Of a DNA stretch of 64,000 nucleotides, positions 1 through 8,160 are shown one piece after another. The translations under genes were made by a program, and so were the position numbers. Each line of letters opens with the position of its first letter. The first letter of the stretch is position 1. The DNA comes from Microvirga sp. Mcv34 (GTDB taxonomy: Bacteria; Pseudomonadota; Alphaproteobacteria; Rhizobiales; Beijerinckiaceae): NCBI RefSeq assembly GCF_024519725.1, contig NZ_JALJRK010000007.1, positions 62,001-126,000 on the forward strand. The letters are read 5' to 3'. The notes under the pieces are model-generated. The model was given only the letters and a program-made list of their open reading frames with translations. It did not search any database and was not told the DNA's origin.

Positions 1-660
1 CTCGTCATCGGCTTCGTGGCGATCCGCCGGCAGGGCATTTATTTCGCCATGATCACGCTCGCCCTGTCGCAGATGTTCGCCTTCATCTGCCTGCAGGTGC
101 CCTTCACCCATGGCGAGGACGGCATTCAGGGCGTGCCACGCGGCCATCTGCTCGGCTTCATCGACCTGAACCAGCCCCTGACCATGTACTACGTCACGCT
201 GGCGATCTTCCTGTTCGGCTTTTTCTCCATCTGGCGCATCGTGAACTCGCCCTTCGGCAACATCCTCAAGGCGATCCGCGAGAACGAGCGACGTGCGGTC
301 TCCCTCGGCTACCGGGTCGACCGTTACAAGCTCGGCGCCTTCGTCATGTCGGCTGCCCTGGCGGGCTTGGCGGGCGGCACGAAAGCCATCGTGTTCCAGT
401 TCGCGACCCTCACGGACGTGCAATGGCAGATGTCCGGCGAGGTCATTCTCATGACCCTGCTCGGCGGTATTGGCACGATGATCGGCCCCATCGTCGGCGC
501 CGGCCTGGTGATCGCCCTCCAGAACTATCTTGCGGCCTCCGCCTTCCCCGTGACGGTGCTGATCGGCATCATCTTCGTGATCTGCGTGCTTCTGTTCCGC
601 CGAGGCATCGTGGGCGAGGTCCTGGAACTGATGCGGCGTCGGGGCAAGAACGCCTCCTAA
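1..660 (+). CDS. livM: Branched-chain amino-acid-type ABC transporter permease (LivM family), 5'-truncated
   Basis: The reading frame is open from the first base of the window, so the start lies upstream; 219 residues are visible. They contain several hydrophobic membrane spans and the conserved cytoplasmic loop with 'AIRENERRAVSLGY', the EAA-like coupling segment of LivM permeases, followed by the Gly-rich 'LLGGIGTMIGPIVGAG' motif near the C-terminus. LivM pairs with LivH and two ATPases (LivG, LivF) to import branched-chain amino acids, amides or other small solutes. The rest of the operon is outside the window. A GMC oxidoreductase follows on the same strand after 66 bp, so the transporter may supply its substrate; that is inference. 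Family assignment is firm, substrate is not known. Confidence 0.9.
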   Translation, partial: LVIGFVAIRRQGIYFAMITLALSQMFAFICLQVPFTHGEDGIQGVPRGHLLGFIDLNQPLTMYYVTLAIFLFGFFSIWRIVNSPFGNILKAIRENERRAVSLGYRVDRYKLGAFVMSAALAGLAGGTKAIVFQFATLTDVQWQMSGEVILMTLLGGIGTMIGPIVGAGLVIALQNYLAASAFPVTVLIGIIFVICVLLFRRGIVGEVLELMRRRGKNAS

Positions 661-726
661 GGTACGAGCGACGTAACCTCTGCCGGCGCTCGGATCGAGC
701 GCCCGCTCATTTCATCGAGCCATACC

Positions 727-2367
727 ATGTCGGGCAGCGATACATTCGATTACGTGATCGTCGGAGCTGGTTCTGCCGGGTGCGTTCTGGCAAACCGCCT
801 GTCCAAGGATCCCCGCAATTCGGTCTGCATTCTCGAAGCCGGCGGCAAGGACAACTGGATCTGGTTCCACATTCCGGTCGGCTATCTTTTCGCCATCGGC
901 AATCCGCGAGCCGACTGGATGTTCAAGACCGAGGCCGAGCCGGGCCTGAATGGCCGCGTCCTGAACTATCCACGCGGCAAGGTCTTGGGCGGCTGCTCGG
1001 CCATCAACGCGATGATCTACATGCGCGGCCAGCGCGAGGATTACGACAACTGGCGTCAGATGGGATTGGTGGGCTGGGGCTGGGACGACGTGAAGCCAAT
1101 CTTCCGCCAGCACCTCGATCACTACCTCGGCGCGGGCGAGCACCATGGCATTGGTGGCGAGTGGCGCGTCGAGGCGCCCCGGACCCGCTGGGACCTGCTC
1201 GACACCTTCATCGAAGCCGCCGTCGAGGCCGGCATTCCCCGCGTGAGCGACTTCAACACGGGCAGCAACGAGGGCATCTCGTATTTCCACGTCAACCAGA
1301 AAAGTGGACGGCGCTGGTCCTCGGCGCGGGGCTTTCTCAAGCCCGCCTTGCCGCGCCCCAATCTGAAGCTGGAAATCCAGGCCCATGCCACGCGCATCCT
1401 GTTCGAAGGCAAGCGAGCCATCGGAGTCGAGATCCTCCAGAACGGTGCTCTGAAGCGCATCTTCGCCCGTAAGGAAGTCGTGCTGTCAGCGGGCGCCATC
1501 GCGTCTCCGAAGCTCCTGCAATTGTCGGGGATCGGGGACGGCGCATATCTCCAGCAGCACGGGATCGAGACGGTCCACCACCTGCCGGGCGTCGGCGAGA
1601 ACCTGCAGGATCATCTGCAGCTGCGTCCGATCTACAAAGTACATGGGGTGCGAACGCTCAACGAGGATTACCGGTCCCTTCTCAAGAAGGCCCATATGGG
1701 GCTGGAATATGCGCTGTTTCGCCGAGGTCCGCTGACGATGGCTCCTTCGCAGCTCGGGGCCTTCACGCGCTCGTCGCCCGAATATGCCACGCCGAACCTC
1801 CAGTTCCACATCCAGCCCTTGTCCCTCGACAGGTTCGGGGAAGATCCCCATCCCTTCCCGGCCTTCACGGCGAGCGTCTGCAACCTGCGGCCGACCAGCC
1901 GGGGAAGCGTCAGGATCCGCAGCGGCGCGCCGGAGGATGCGCCGTTCATCCGTCCAAATTATCTAGCGACGCCGGAAGACCAGCGCGTGGCGGTGGATTC
2001 GCTGCGCTTGGTCCGGCACATCGTCTCGATGCCCGCCCTTCAGAAATATCGCCCGGAGGAGTACAAGCCCGGCGCCCAGCTGACGACGGACGAGGAACTC
2101 CTGAACGGAGCGCGGGACATCGGGACCACGATCTTCCATCCTGTCGGAACCGCCAAGATGGGGATCGACAGTGACCCGATGGCCGTTACGGATTCGCGCC
2201 TGCGTGTTCGTGGCGTCGAGGGATTGCGTGTCATCGATGCGTCCGTGATGCCGACGATCACGAGCGGCAATACGAACTCGCCGACCCTGATGATCGCGGA
2301 AAGAGGAGCGGCGATCATCCTGGAGGATCAGTCGCAGATCGCAGTGTCTGCCCTGCGCTCGGCATAG
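727..2367 (+). CDS. GMC-family FAD-dependent oxidoreductase (choline/alcohol dehydrogenase-like)
   Basis: This 546-residue protein has the full GMC architecture. An N-terminal FAD-binding Rossmann motif (VIVGAGSAGCVLANRL, about residues 10-25) is followed by the GMC signature around 'GGCSAINAMIYMRG' (about residues 90-105), a substrate domain, and the C-terminal catalytic block with 'FHPVGTAKMG' (the active-site His) and 'ITSGNTNSPTLMIAERGA' (the paired Asn). Length matches bacterial choline and alcohol dehydrogenases. It oxidises a primary alcohol using FAD, passing electrons to a quinone or oxygen. It sits 66 bp after a LivM-type permease on the same strand, probably in one operon. The exact alcohol cannot be told from sequence; betaine-aldehyde genes are absent nearby, so a role in choline oxidation is not supported. 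Confidence 0.9.
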   Translation: MSGSDTFDYVIVGAGSAGCVLANRLSKDPRNSVCILEAGGKDNWIWFHIPVGYLFAIGNPRADWMFKTEAEPGLNGRVLNYPRGKVLGGCSAINAMIYMRGQREDYDNWRQMGLVGWGWDDVKPIFRQHLDHYLGAGEHHGIGGEWRVEAPRTRWDLLDTFIEAAVEAGIPRVSDFNTGSNEGISYFHVNQKSGRRWSSARGFLKPALPRPNLKLEIQAHATRILFEGKRAIGVEILQNGALKRIFARKEVVLSAGAIASPKLLQLSGIGDGAYLQQHGIETVHHLPGVGENLQDHLQLRPIYKVHGVRTLNEDYRSLLKKAHMGLEYALFRRGPLTMAPSQLGAFTRSSPEYATPNLQFHIQPLSLDRFGEDPHPFPAFTASVCNLRPTSRGSVRIRSGAPEDAPFIRPNYLATPEDQRVAVDSLRLVRHIVSMPALQKYRPEEYKPGAQLTTDEELLNGARDIGTTIFHPVGTAKMGIDSDPMAVTDSRLRVRGVEGLRVIDASVMPTITSGNTNSPTLMIAERGAAIILEDQSQIAVSALRSA

Positions 2368-3157
2368 CCGGCTTTTGTCTTGTGCTTATTCGCGACAGGA
2401 ACGAATTGAATGCAGCGTGACAGCGCTGTCGCAGGGGCTTGGCGGATGGGAGTAGCCGCCAAGCTGCGAAGAGGTACGCCAGCCATTGACCTGGCCCAGC
2501 GATCAGCGAGCGATATCCACCAGGCACGTTCCTCAGCGTCCAAGCCGCTTCTACCGAGATCCGTGACGTGTTTATAATCTCCTAATGATCATATTATCTT
2601 ACGAGAGATCGAAGTCTTGGCTCTAGAGTGAGCTTTTTCTCACGGCGCCACGATGTTGCCTTATTCAGCCAGCAGAACACCTTTCATGGTTATCGGGACG
2701 TAAATGTCGATGAATCATGGGATCTAAACGTTTAAACTGAACGGTTAGATCATTCCGTAAGTATACTGCGTTTCTCTCCTGCCATCTTTCGGCAATCTCT
2801 CCACTGGAATTCAGAATTTTACTCTAAGAGTACAGCGAAATGGCTGACTCAATCTGGGGCAGATGAAATGGCATCGATTTATTCTGTCGCGCCGAGCTGA
2901 GAGACATAAATGGCACGGTGATCGCCGACGAGGCGCTCCAACCCCTCAGGCCCGGATGCGGCGCCGAGCCGCGATGGCATAAGCTGTCTGCCACCGAGGT
3001 TTCCACCATCGACATAGGACGGAAGATCTTTTCTGGCCCCGAACGGTGCGGGCTCTCGAACCACACCGAGCCGACGCACCAGATTTCATTGTCATTGAAT
3101 TGCGATTCCAATCAGACTCTGTGAAAACATTGCTCACAGCGTGTGATTTGAACTTTC
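2368..3157. other. Intergenic region without a convincing gene
   Basis: About 790 bp between the GMC oxidoreductase and the terminator at 3158. Its middle (about 2560-2870) is noticeably AT-richer than the flanks. Short overlapping frames occur on the minus strand around 2824-3111, but they have no recognisable domain or ribosome-binding site and could be decayed coding DNA. I see no RNA gene or repeat here. Confidence 0.5.
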
Positions 3158-3187
3158 AAGGCCGGGATCGAATCCCGGCCTTTTCTT
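3158..3187. terminator. Rho-independent terminator
   Basis: The inverted repeat AAGGCCGGGAT / ATCCCGGCCTT with a 3-nt loop (CGA) is followed on the plus strand by TTCTTT. It lies 48 bp beyond the minus-strand end of the GntR regulator gene and could stop transcription in both directions. Confidence 0.8.
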
Positions 3188-3235
3188 TGCGGGAGTGTCG
3201 ACGTCCCTAAACCGCCTCCTCGGCAAGGAGCGACT

Positions 3236-3940
3236 TCACCCCAATGCTTCGGTCCCAAGCCACCGCCTCTTCGACGCCTCGAGATGCATCCGCATCGCAG
3301 CCTGCGCCATCGGCGGATCGGCATTCTCGAAGGCTGCATAGACGGCTTCATGTTCTTGAAGGGCCGCGTGCCAGCCCTCGCGGCTGTCGAACCGGTTTCT
3401 CAGCTGAGCGGAGATCGGACTGTGCCGCTCGTCGAACAGATCGCGCACGATGCGCATGAGCACCGAATTACCAGAGAGGCCCGCAATGGCGAGGTGGAAC
3501 TGACGGTCCTGGTCGAGCGGATCGCGTCCATCCGTGATGTCAGCCCGCATCCCCTGGATCGTCGCCTGAAGGGAGGCAAGCCCTTCCGGGGTCATACGGG
3601 CGCAGGCAAGGGCCGCAACCGTCCCCTCAATGGCCGCCCGTGCCTGCATCAGCTCCGAGGGGCTCTCCCCCATCGCATGCATCGTGCCGGCTGCCGGCTC
3701 GACCGGAGCGCAGACATAAACGCCGGACCCGGACCGGATTTCGACGCTGCCATCGATCTCGAGAGCGATGAGAGCTTCCCGGAGCGACGGGCGAGAAACC
3801 CCCAGTTGTTGCGCGAGGTCCCGCTCGGCGGGAAGACGTCCTCCAGCCTGAAACTGGCCGGCCTGGATCAGGGCACGAATCTGGTCGGCCACCTGCTGAT
3901 AGAGACGCCGGGGTTCGATCGATCGGAGGGCAATGGACAT
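3236..3940 (-). CDS. GntR-family transcriptional regulator, FadR (FCD) subfamily
   Basis: The 234-residue protein starts at MSIALRS; a longer upstream frame exists but the family begins here and AGG-rich sequence precedes this ATG. The N-terminal winged helix (about residues 10-75) carries the GntR signature 'GRLPAERDLAQQLGVSRPSLREAL'. The C-terminal all-helical FCD domain (about 95-225) binds the effector, usually an acidic sugar or organic acid. It is divergently transcribed from the sugar-acid and ABC-transporter genes starting at 4260, and two copies of a TGGCCTGACCA palindrome, close to the TGGTCnGACCA sites known for this subfamily, lie in the shared promoter region. It is therefore probably the local repressor, released by a pathway intermediate such as a sugar acid (inference). 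Confidence 0.92.
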   Translation of the reverse strand: MSIALRSIEPRRLYQQVADQIRALIQAGQFQAGGRLPAERDLAQQLGVSRPSLREALIALEIDGSVEIRSGSGVYVCAPVEPAAGTMHAMGESPSELMQARAAIEGTVAALACARMTPEGLASLQATIQGMRADITDGRDPLDQDRQFHLAIAGLSGNSVLMRIVRDLFDERHSPISAQLRNRFDSREGWHAALQEHEAVYAAFENADPPMAQAAMRMHLEASKRRWLGTEALG

Positions 3941-3955
3941 GAGCGCGGACCTGCA

Positions 3956-3970
3956 ATTGGCCTGACCATA
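3956..3970. promoter_or_regulatory. Candidate GntR/FadR operator 1
   Basis: ATTGGCCTGACCATA contains TGGCCTGACCA, which fits the TGGTCnGACCA-like consensus of FCD-type GntR regulators. It starts 16 bp upstream of the regulator's own ATG, a position suited to autorepression. The 13-mer ATTGGCCTGACCA recurs at 4074. Confidence 0.6.
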
Positions 3971-4031
3971 ATTCCACCTCAGACCACTGACAACGCGGAT
4001 CGAGGCACAATCCGGGACCATTCCTTTTGAC

Positions 4032-4046
4032 TTGACCGATCGTCAA
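4032..4046. promoter_or_regulatory. Palindrome in the divergent promoter region
   Basis: TTGAC-CGATC-GTCAA is a perfect 5+5 inverted repeat with a 5-nt spacer, the same geometry as the operator-like site at 4074. It could be a degenerate third site for the GntR regulator or overlap a -35 element. This rests on symmetry only. Confidence 0.35.
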
Positions 4047-4073
4047 CGCCGGCCATATTCCTATTGCTCGCGG

Positions 4074-4088
4074 ATTGGCCTGACCAAT
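4074..4088. promoter_or_regulatory. Candidate GntR/FadR operator 2
   Basis: ATTGG-CCTGA-CCAAT is a perfect inverted repeat (5+5 with a 5-nt centre) that shares the 13-mer ATTGGCCTGACCA with the site at 3956. It lies about 65 bp upstream of the strong ribosome-binding site at 4141, where the sugar operon promoter should be. The pair brackets the divergent promoters of regulator and operon. Confidence 0.65.
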
Positions 4089-4152
4089 TCAAGCCTCAAG
4101 CCCTGCGAAGAATGGGGCTCGGGTTCAGAGACAAATTGCAGAGGGAGGAAGC

Positions 4153-4263
4153 ATGCGCAGCGTGACAGCCCATCTCCACCATTGCACCGGCACGCCGGAC
4201 CGGCCCGAGGCGGCCGAGCGACGGACTGCTTCCTGCCGCGCGACGATCAAGGGCGCGCCATGA
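4153..4263 (+). CDS. Short upstream ORF (36 aa) coupled to the aldo/keto reductase
   Basis: An ATG at 4153 follows the strong Shine-Dalgarno GAGGGAGGAA. The frame runs 36 codons (begins MRSVTAHLHHC) and its TGA overlaps the ATG of the next gene (ATGA at 4260-4263), a classic arrangement for translational coupling. The downstream gene has only a weak ribosome-binding site of its own, so this short frame may be how ribosomes reach it. The peptide has two adjacent His, two Cys and several Arg and shows no family I recognise. It could be a leader peptide or the remnant of a former first gene. Seen: SD, frame and overlap. Inferred: translation and role. Confidence 0.5.
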   Translation: MRSVTAHLHHCTGTPDRPEAAERRTASCRATIKGAP

Positions 4264-5273
4264 AGATCTCCGAGCGTCGCGCCCTCTCCCGCAGCGACCT
4301 GTCCCTCACGGTGCTCGGCCTCGGCAGTGCACCGATGGGAGGGCTCTACAGCCCCACGAGCTTCGCGGAGGCCCAAGCCACCACCGAAGCAGCCTGGGCT
4401 CATGGCATCCGCTATTTCGATACGGCTCCCTATTACGGCTACACGCGCTCCGAGCGTCGGCTCGGCGCCCTGCTGTGCGACCGCGAGCGGGACGACTATA
4501 TCCTCAGCACGAAGGCCGGGCGCCTGATGGTGCCCGATGAAACCGTCAGCGCGGAAGAGAACGGCTGGGTGCATCCCCTCCCGTTCCGTCCCGTCTACGA
4601 CTACACCTACGACGCGATCCTGAAGTCCTTCGAGGACAGCCGGCAGCGCCTCGGCCTGCTCAAGATCGACATCCTCTACATTCACGACATCGGCCGCTAC
4701 ACCCACGGCGACCGGCATGAGCATTACTGGCGCCAGCTGACCGCAGGCGGCGGTTTCCGGGCGCTCCTGGAGCTGCGCGACAGCGGATATGTCACGGCCA
4801 TCGGGCTGGGAGTCAACGAGGCCGAGGTGGTTCACGATGCCATGGGGGAAGCGGATCTCGATGTCGTCATGCTCGCGGGCCGCTATACGCTGCTGGAGCA
4901 GATGAGCCTTCCCTTGCTCGACAGATGCGCCCGCGCTGGAACAGGAATCGTCATTGCCGGCCCGTTCAATTCAGGCATCCTCGCCGGCAACAACAAGTTC
5001 GACTACGCGGATGCTCCGCCGGAGGTCGTGCGGCGCGTTCAGGCTCTGAAGGCGGCGTGCGACGCATTCGACGTCCCGCTCCCGGCCGCGGCCTTCCGCT
5101 TTCCCCTGGCCCATTCGGCCGTCGTCTCCTGCGTGACGGGAGCCCGCGACGCAGAGCAGCTTCACACCAACGTGGCCTGGTTCGAGCGGTCCATCCCTGA
5201 AGAACTCTGGACGGCGCTGAGGAAGGACGGATTGCTGGACGAAGCCGCTCCCCTCCCGCGTGAAGGCGAATAG
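4260..5273 (+). CDS. Aldo/keto reductase, L-fucose (D-threo-aldose) 1-dehydrogenase type
   Basis: The 337-residue TIM-barrel enzyme shows the AKR catalytic set: Asp54 in 'YFDTAPYYGYTRSE', Tyr59 in the same motif, Lys85 in 'LSTKAGR', and a His in 'ILYIHDIGR'. The opening 'VLGLGSAPMGGLYSP' and the overall pattern match the D-threo-aldose/L-fucose dehydrogenase branch, which oxidises the sugar C1 to a lactone with NAD(P)+. The start chosen is the ATG overlapping the 36-aa upstream ORF; the longer in-frame extension lacks a ribosome site. A TIM-barrel lactonase follows 5 bp after its stop, giving the first two steps of a non-phosphorylative pathway. Substrate could also be galactose, arabinose or another 6-deoxy sugar. 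Confidence 0.88.
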   Translation: MKISERRALSRSDLSLTVLGLGSAPMGGLYSPTSFAEAQATTEAAWAHGIRYFDTAPYYGYTRSERRLGALLCDRERDDYILSTKAGRLMVPDETVSAEENGWVHPLPFRPVYDYTYDAILKSFEDSRQRLGLLKIDILYIHDIGRYTHGDRHEHYWRQLTAGGGFRALLELRDSGYVTAIGLGVNEAEVVHDAMGEADLDVVMLAGRYTLLEQMSLPLLDRCARAGTGIVIAGPFNSGILAGNNKFDYADAPPEVVRRVQALKAACDAFDVPLPAAAFRFPLAHSAVVSCVTGARDAEQLHTNVAWFERSIPEELWTALRKDGLLDEAAPLPREGE

Positions 5274-5278
5274 GCTCC

Positions 5279-6115
5279 ATGCGGATCGATGCTCACCAGC
5301 ATTTCTGGCTGATGCGCAACCGACAAGGGCAATGGCCTCCGCCGGACCTGGCGGAGATCCATCGTGATTTCGTCCCGCCCGATCTGGAGCTCCTGCTGAA
5401 CGCATGTGGCATCGGCGGCACGATCCTCGTGCAGTCGCTTCCCAATACGGCCGATACCGACTTCATGCTGGATCTGGCTGACCGGCATCGGTTCATCCTC
5501 GGCGTCGTCGGCTGGGTCGATCTCAAGGCGGCCGATGCGGCGAGCCATATTGCCCGGCTCGCGGCCCATCCGAAGCTGAAGAGCCTGCGGCCCATGCTGC
5601 AGGATACTCCGGATGTCGACTGGATCGACGATCCGCGTCTCGATCCCGCCATCGCGGCCATGAAGGCAGCTGATCTGTGTTTCGACGCATTGGTGATGCC
5701 GCAGCACCTGAGGGCCCTGACGACCTTCGCCAAGCGCCATCCCGATCTTTCTATCGTTATCGATCATGGCGCGAAGCCGCGCATTGCGGCGGGTGAAATC
5801 GCTGCATGGCGCGAAGCCATGGTGGGCTTGGCCGCTCTTCCGAACATTCACTGCAAGCTATCGGGCCTCCTGACCGAAGCTGGTGAACGGCGCGATGCGG
5901 AAGCGATCAAACCTTACGCCGATGCGCTTCTCGCATTGTTCGGTCCCGAGCGCCTGATCTGGGGCAGCGACTGGCCGGTCCTGAAGCTTGCGGGAACCTA
6001 CGAGGAGTGGCTCGCCATGTGCCACGCCTTCGTGCCGCACCACCATCACGATGCAGTCTTCGGCCAGAATGCCATCCGCTTCTACAGGCTCGACGGGAGC
6101 AAGGAACCTGCATGA
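5279..6115 (+). CDS. Amidohydrolase-family sugar lactonase (L-fuconolactonase type)
   Basis: A 278-residue TIM-barrel hydrolase of the COG3618 group. The metal-binding 'DAHQHFW' (His6, His8) is at the very N-terminus, a conserved 'VIDHGAKP' lies near residue 165, and 'LIWGSDWPV', containing the catalytic Asp, near residue 225. These are hallmarks of L-fuconolactone, L-rhamnonolactone and galactarolactone hydrolases. It would open the lactone made by the aldo/keto reductase just upstream (5-bp gap, same operon). The dehydratase and aldolase needed to finish the pathway are not in this window. Family assignment is strong; the lactone identity is inferred from the neighbour. Confidence 0.85.
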   Translation: MRIDAHQHFWLMRNRQGQWPPPDLAEIHRDFVPPDLELLLNACGIGGTILVQSLPNTADTDFMLDLADRHRFILGVVGWVDLKAADAASHIARLAAHPKLKSLRPMLQDTPDVDWIDDPRLDPAIAAMKAADLCFDALVMPQHLRALTTFAKRHPDLSIVIDHGAKPRIAAGEIAAWREAMVGLAALPNIHCKLSGLLTEAGERRDAEAIKPYADALLALFGPERLIWGSDWPVLKLAGTYEEWLAMCHAFVPHHHHDAVFGQNAIRFYRLDGSKEPA

Positions 6116-6255
6116 CGCCGCACACGAAGAGGGCTCGTCCAATCGCGTCTTTTCCCCCGAAGGCGCAGATGACATCGCCTGCGGTCCCGTGCTTAGATCA
6201 ACCATGGCGCACAGACGCCGCACAGGCGAGAGCCTGACATAGAGGGAGGAACGTC

Positions 6256-6996
6256 TTGTCACTCCTCGTCCTGCAAGACGTCGGGAAGGAATTCGGCGCC
6301 ATCCGGGCCCTGTCCCACGTCAATCTCACGATCAGACCCGGTGAGGTCGTCGGCCTGATGGGCGACAACGGCGCCGGCAAATCGACCCTGGTGAAGATCA
6401 TCGCGGGCAACTTCCCGCCCTCGCACGGCAAGGTTCTGTTCGAGGATCAGGAAGTCCATTTCACGCGGCCGGTCGATGCCCGCTCGGTCGGCATCGAGGT
6501 CGTCTATCAGGACCTCGCTCTCGCCGACAACTTGACGGCCGCCGCCAACGTGTTTCTCGGGCGCGAGCTGAGGCGCAAGGTCGGGCCGTTCTCGTTCCTC
6601 GACCATGCCGCCATGAACCAGCGCACCGCGGCCCTGTTCCGCGAACTCAAATCGGAGACACGACCCGACGATGTGGTCCGCGCCATGTCGGGTGGCCAGC
6701 GGCAGGCGGTGGCGATCGCCCGCACGCGCCTCGCCAAGGCCAAGCTCATCCTCATGGACGAGCCGACGGCGGCCATCTCCGTGCGACAGGTGGCCGAGGT
6801 GCTCGACCTCATCCGCCGCCTGAAGGATGCGGGCATCGCCGTGATCCTGATTTCGCACCGTATGCCGGATGTCTTCTCCGTCTGCGAGCGCGTGGTCGTG
6901 ATGCGGCGCGGGACCAAGGTGGCGGACAAGCCCATCGACCAATCGAGCCCCGAGGAAGTCACCGCGCTGATTACGGGCGCCAAGGAAGCGGCGTGA
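6256..6996 (+). CDS. Sugar ABC transporter ATP-binding protein (single-domain RbsA/FrcA type)
   Basis: The 246-residue ATPase has Walker A 'GDNGAGKST' (about residues 36-44), the signature 'MSGGQRQAVAIAR', Walker B 'LILMDEPTAA' and the switch His in 'ILISHRM'. It resembles the N-terminal half of RbsA-type ATPases, but the second ATPase domain usual in that family (about 500 residues) is absent. This compact FrcA-like form is known in rhizobia and would act as a homodimer. Translation starts at TTG after GAGGGAGGAA. The gene ends with TGATG overlapping the permease, so the two are translationally coupled. Confidence 0.92.
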   Translation: MSLLVLQDVGKEFGAIRALSHVNLTIRPGEVVGLMGDNGAGKSTLVKIIAGNFPPSHGKVLFEDQEVHFTRPVDARSVGIEVVYQDLALADNLTAAANVFLGRELRRKVGPFSFLDHAAMNQRTAALFRELKSETRPDDVVRAMSGGQRQAVAIARTRLAKAKLILMDEPTAAISVRQVAEVLDLIRRLKDAGIAVILISHRMPDVFSVCERVVVMRRGTKVADKPIDQSSPEEVTALITGAKEAA

Positions 6997-8045
6997 TGAG
7001 TGAACTCTCTCCGGCAACCAGTTCCGACGCAAGCGACTTCTCGAATGTGGGCCGGGCGCGCTGGTGGCGTCGCGGTTTCTTCGCGAGCCAGACGGCCTAT
7101 GTGGCGGTCGCGCTCATCGTCATCATGATCGTGATGTCATTCCTGAGCTCGGCTTTCCTGAGCCCGGGAAACCTCGCCAACGTGGCGAAGAACTTCTCCT
7201 TCGTCGGTATCGTGACCTTGGGCGTCACCCTCGTGATCGTCACCGGCGGCATCGACCTCTCCGTCGGCTCGACCATGGCCCTTTCGGCCATCACCTGCGC
7301 CATCGTCATGCAGGCCGTGAGCGGCACGTTTCTCGACAACATACCGCTTGCGGGCATGGTGGTCTCGCTCAGTGCGGGCCTCGGCGTGGCGCTGCTGATC
7401 GGCCTCGCGAACGGCGTGCTCATCGCCCGTGTCGGCCTCTCTCCCTTCGTGACGACGCTCGGTATGCTGTCGATCGTCCGCGGCCTCGCCTATGCGGTCA
7501 CCGAAGGACGCGGGCAGGCGCCGACCGGGCCGGACGTGAATCTCTTCTACGACATCACCGACGGCAACATCGCCGGCGTGCCGGTGGCCATCATCTATCT
7601 GCTCGTTCTCGCGGCCATCATCGGCATCGTTCTTCACCACACGGCTTTCGGGCGGCACATCTTCGCGCTCGGCGGCAACGAGAAGGCTGCGGCGCTGACG
7701 GGCGTCGCGGTCGAGCGGGTCAAGATCGCCGTCTACGTCCTGTCCTCCCTGTCGGCCGGGTTCGCGGGCATCCTGATGGTGGGATGGCTCGGCTCAGCCC
7801 CGGCCAATCTCGCGACCGGCTACGAACTAACGATCATCGCCGCGGCAGTCATCGGCGGCGCCAATCTCAGCGGGGGCATCGGAGGGCCAGCGGGCGCGGT
7901 CATCGGCGCCCTTCTCATCGAAGTCATCCGCAATGGCCTCGTCCTCGCGGGCATCAACGCCTATTGGCAGATCGTCCTCGTGGGCGGGATCATCATCCTG
8001 GCGGTCCTGGTCGACCGCCTGCGGACCCTGCGCATGACATCCTGA
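6996..8045 (+). CDS. Sugar ABC transporter permease (RbsC/FrcC type)
   Basis: A 349-residue integral membrane protein with about 8-10 hydrophobic spans. The conserved 'VTGGIDLSVGS' motif is near residue 85, 'FGRHIFALGGNEKAAALTGV' near 225, and the C-terminal 'GGANLSGGIGGPAGAVIGA' glycine-rich segment near 290, all typical of ribose/fructose-class permeases. I chose the ATG at 6996, which overlaps the upstream stop; an in-frame GTG lies one codon earlier. It works with the ATPase before it and the binding protein after it to import the sugar handled by the upstream enzymes. Confidence 0.93.
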   Translation: MSELSPATSSDASDFSNVGRARWWRRGFFASQTAYVAVALIVIMIVMSFLSSAFLSPGNLANVAKNFSFVGIVTLGVTLVIVTGGIDLSVGSTMALSAITCAIVMQAVSGTFLDNIPLAGMVVSLSAGLGVALLIGLANGVLIARVGLSPFVTTLGMLSIVRGLAYAVTEGRGQAPTGPDVNLFYDITDGNIAGVPVAIIYLLVLAAIIGIVLHHTAFGRHIFALGGNEKAAALTGVAVERVKIAVYVLSSLSAGFAGILMVGWLGSAPANLATGYELTIIAAAVIGGANLSGGIGGPAGAVIGALLIEVIRNGLVLAGINAYWQIVLVGGIIILAVLVDRLRTLRMTS

Positions 8046-8160
8046 ACACCGTTGTCGGAGGCCAGCACTGCCTGCCTCCCAAGCGGACACGAAAAGCCGG
8101 ACGACAGAAGCCGGTCATGAGACCCCATCAATGGGACCGAGAACCAACCAGGAGGAAGAC

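Noticed and set aside
2824-3111. Short minus-strand frames in the AT-richer spacer after the GMC gene
   Set aside because: No domain, no ribosome site and overlapping alternatives; possibly decayed coding DNA.
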